From the NCBI GenBank assembly GCA_902500825.1, contig CABVRX010000010.1:54375-118374 (forward strand): 64,000 nt of DNA, read 5' to 3'. Each line of letters begins with the position of its first letter. Position 1 is the first letter of the stretch. Positions 62,604 to 64,000 of this stretch are shown here, piece after piece. Below the pieces are notes generated by a model. The model saw only the letters and a list, made by a program, of their open reading frames with translations, was not told where the DNA came from and made no database searches. The position numbers were made by a program, and so were the translations under genes. The DNA comes from an uncultured Nitrospira sp. GTDB lineage: Bacteria > Nitrospirota > Nitrospiria > Nitrospirales > Nitrospiraceae.

Positions 62604-63641
62604 TTACAAATAGGGAAGACCTAAGCCCTGAATTCTTTCAACATCATAAAATGTTCGAAAACGAGTCAACAGCGATTCCATTTCCGGACGAATTTCCTGT
62701 AAAAATGAAGCGGCCTGGAGGAGCCCGACACGAGCGGCGCCGAGATCTGCGGTGCGAAAAATGTTCTTCGCCTTAAGACACTCACGCCTCTCCCAAATAT
62801 CCGGGTGATTATTCAATCGAAAACCTGCTTTAAGGAGAGACGGTCCACGGCTCTCGGGAAAAATAAGCGCATAGTCATGCAACAGCGCATAGTCTTCTTG
62901 GAAACCACCCGTGCCAGGCAAAATGAGATAATAGGGCACCCGCGAACGCATCACCTGAGTTTCAATTGTCGATTCTACTCCTTTTTCATTTATCACTCGG
63001 GCTGTACGCGTTCCATCCAAATATAAATTCGGGAAATCCACCAGATCCTGCACATGATGCAGAAAGCTATGGATATGAGTATTAATCATGAGTATTTTCC
63101 CGCCCACCGAAGCCAGGCGACCAAACGGGGTTTCCAGACCGAACGGCCTGACCGACTGCTGATGCCCGGTCAAAAGATCATTCGCCACAGGGCCCTTCGC
63201 TGCAACCGAGTTGGTGGGATGGAGACTACGTATGACGCCCGGCCATTTCCGAAAAGTTTCGGTAAGAACGCCAACTTTTGATGGAGTCTTGCAAACATCA
63301 AATACCTCTTCAGATTCAAGGTAGGACAACATGCTGCCGCCCATGGAAAACGTCGGCATCATGATAGTCCCCGAGGCTCCAACCACCTCCTCTAAAGCCT
63401 TTATGAGAGTTCCCGCCCCCCCCTCCACATATCCTAACGAACTCAAACTACTGTGGACGCAGACAACATCCCCGGATGAAAGCTCCAGGTCTCGCAGCGT
63501 TCTCACGATTTTTTGTTGAGTCAGAGGACCGGAAACCTGATAGGTATAATATCTACTGCGTTTCACCAAATATTTCTTGAGGGCATGTGAAACTTGTCCA
63601 TTTCTCAGTAGGTTTATCGCCTTGTAGAAAATCCTATTCAT
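62604..63641 (-). CDS. AAC(3)-family N-acetyl/acyltransferase
   Basis: This 345-residue protein has the Antibiotic_NAT fold: VHSSLSSLGYVEGGAGTLIK (residues ~60-79), GTIMMPTFSMGG, PSKVGVLTETFRKWPGVIRS, LHPTNSVAAKGPVANDLL and GLETPFGRLASVGGKILMIN. Family members acetylate the 3-amino group of aminoglycosides, but many chromosomal relatives sit in polysaccharide or natural-product loci and acylate other amines. A ~40-residue basic N-terminal segment precedes the domain. It is the first gene of the operon that continues with the chorismate lyase and the aryl-CoA ligase, so the acyl group it transfers could be aromatic. Confidence 0.88.
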   Translation of the reverse strand: MNRIFYKAINLLRNGQVSHALKKYLVKRSRYYTYQVSGPLTQQKIVRTLRDLELSSGDVVCVHSSLSSLGYVEGGAGTLIKALEEVVGASGTIMMPTFSMGGSMLSYLESEEVFDVCKTPSKVGVLTETFRKWPGVIRSLHPTNSVAAKGPVANDLLTGHQQSVRPFGLETPFGRLASVGGKILMINTHIHSFLHHVQDLVDFPNLYLDGTRTARVINEKGVESTIETQVMRSRVPYYLILPGTGGFQEDYALLHDYALIFPESRGPSLLKAGFRLNNHPDIWERRECLKAKNIFRTADLGAARVGLLQAASFLQEIRPEMESLLTRFRTFYDVERIQGLGLPYL

Positions 63642-63660
63642 TCTAATTATCCCCTACCAG

Positions 63661-63810
63661 TATCCGAGCGAGCGCCCCATGATCTCACCCGACTGCTCGA
63701 CGATGCCGATCTGCCGACAGACATCTCCGATGGGGGTACCAGAATCGGCTTGACGAAGGGCAGAAATAATCTGCCTTTCAGAAAACGTTGTCCGCTTCGT
63801 GGGTCCACTC
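63661..63810 (-). pseudogene. IS3-family transposase OrfA remnant, right copy
   Basis: On the minus strand the frame reads TKRTTFSERQIISALRQADS followed by GTPIGDVCRQIGIVEQSGEI, the OrfA HTH of an IS3-type element. It is similar in sequence, including the shared GTCGAGAACCGCCGAA upstream, to the remnant at 57800-57960 and has the same orientation. It is truncated on both sides. The last ~190 bp of the window show nothing that I can identify. Confidence 0.7.
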
Positions 63811-64000
63811 GTTACGTCGAGAACCGCCGAAGCCGCCGGTCTACTCCACTGTTGAGGCGTCGTCGTTTTTGGGGGGAGATGTTATTTGTACCGCGAACGA
63901 TTCATAGATGCGTTGCGGAGAGGACACCCCGCTAATTCACAACGTTGGCGACGTCCCCCCATATTGAGTAGCAGCCAGAGTTAGAGTCCGGGGACTACTA

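Overview
The window looks like a chromosomal segment of a Gram-negative bacterium with a moderately high GC content. It encodes outer-membrane porins, a TolC/HlyD/HlyB exporter, lipoproteins and TAT-exported proteins. The gene mix resembles Nitrospira (phylum Nitrospirota) as I remember those genomes: two-subunit pyruvate carboxylase, a sigma-54 NtrC system, periplasmic cupredoxins and cytochromes, and many anion-uptake genes. This is an inference from gene content; no rRNA or other taxonomic marker is present. LAYOUT. 0.3-7.9 kb (minus strand) is a sulfate-acquisition operon. In transcription order it holds a YezD-like small protein, an OprP/OprO-like porin, the sulfate-binding protein, an Asp/Glu-racemase-family protein, CysT, CysW, CysA and an exported protein of unknown function. 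8.1-20.1 kb (plus strand) is a molybdate locus: an HTH/PBP-like regulator, two near-duplicate alginate-export-type porins flanking modA, modB, modC, a broken TOBE/Moco-protein chimera, an excisionase-type HTH plus Mop regulator, a sulfite-oxidase-family enzyme and a free molbindin. This block carries debris: a haem-protein fragment, a yggS fragment beside a complete and compositionally different yggS, and ~110-145 bp imperfect direct repeats. 20.5-26.4 kb holds a LexA-like repressor with a candidate self-operator, small proteins, tRNA-Arg(CCT), a copper-storage protein, and a three-gene unit with a degenerate nuclease-like domain. 26.4-36.6 kb (minus) has a sigma-54 two-component pair, MalQ and a type I secretion trio. 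37-42.7 kb has membrane proteins, a dead transposase and a cupredoxin/haem-protein cluster. 43-55.9 kb is central metabolism and housekeeping: PycA/PycB, an alpha/beta hydrolase lipoprotein, a Tpx lipoprotein, Sth, TenA, SemiSWEET, Tex, an NlpC/P60-like protein and fumarase C. 56-64 kb is an accessory region. IS5-type and IS3-type transposase remnants lie around a PhyH-like dioxygenase, an asparagine-synthetase-like protein without the glutaminase cysteine, and a three-gene operon: AAC(3)-like N-acyltransferase, DUF98/UbiC-like chorismate lyase and PaaK-like aryl-CoA ligase. HOW IT WORKS TOGETHER. The first 20 kb is an oxyanion scavenging and molybdenum-homeostasis region: specific porins feed periplasmic binding proteins and ABC importers, and several Mop/TOBE proteins buffer or sense the metal next to a molybdoenzyme. 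The last operon has the logic of making 4-hydroxybenzoate from chorismate, activating it, and placing it on an amine. I know of no described pathway with this composition, and it is the best candidate in the window for an undescribed system.
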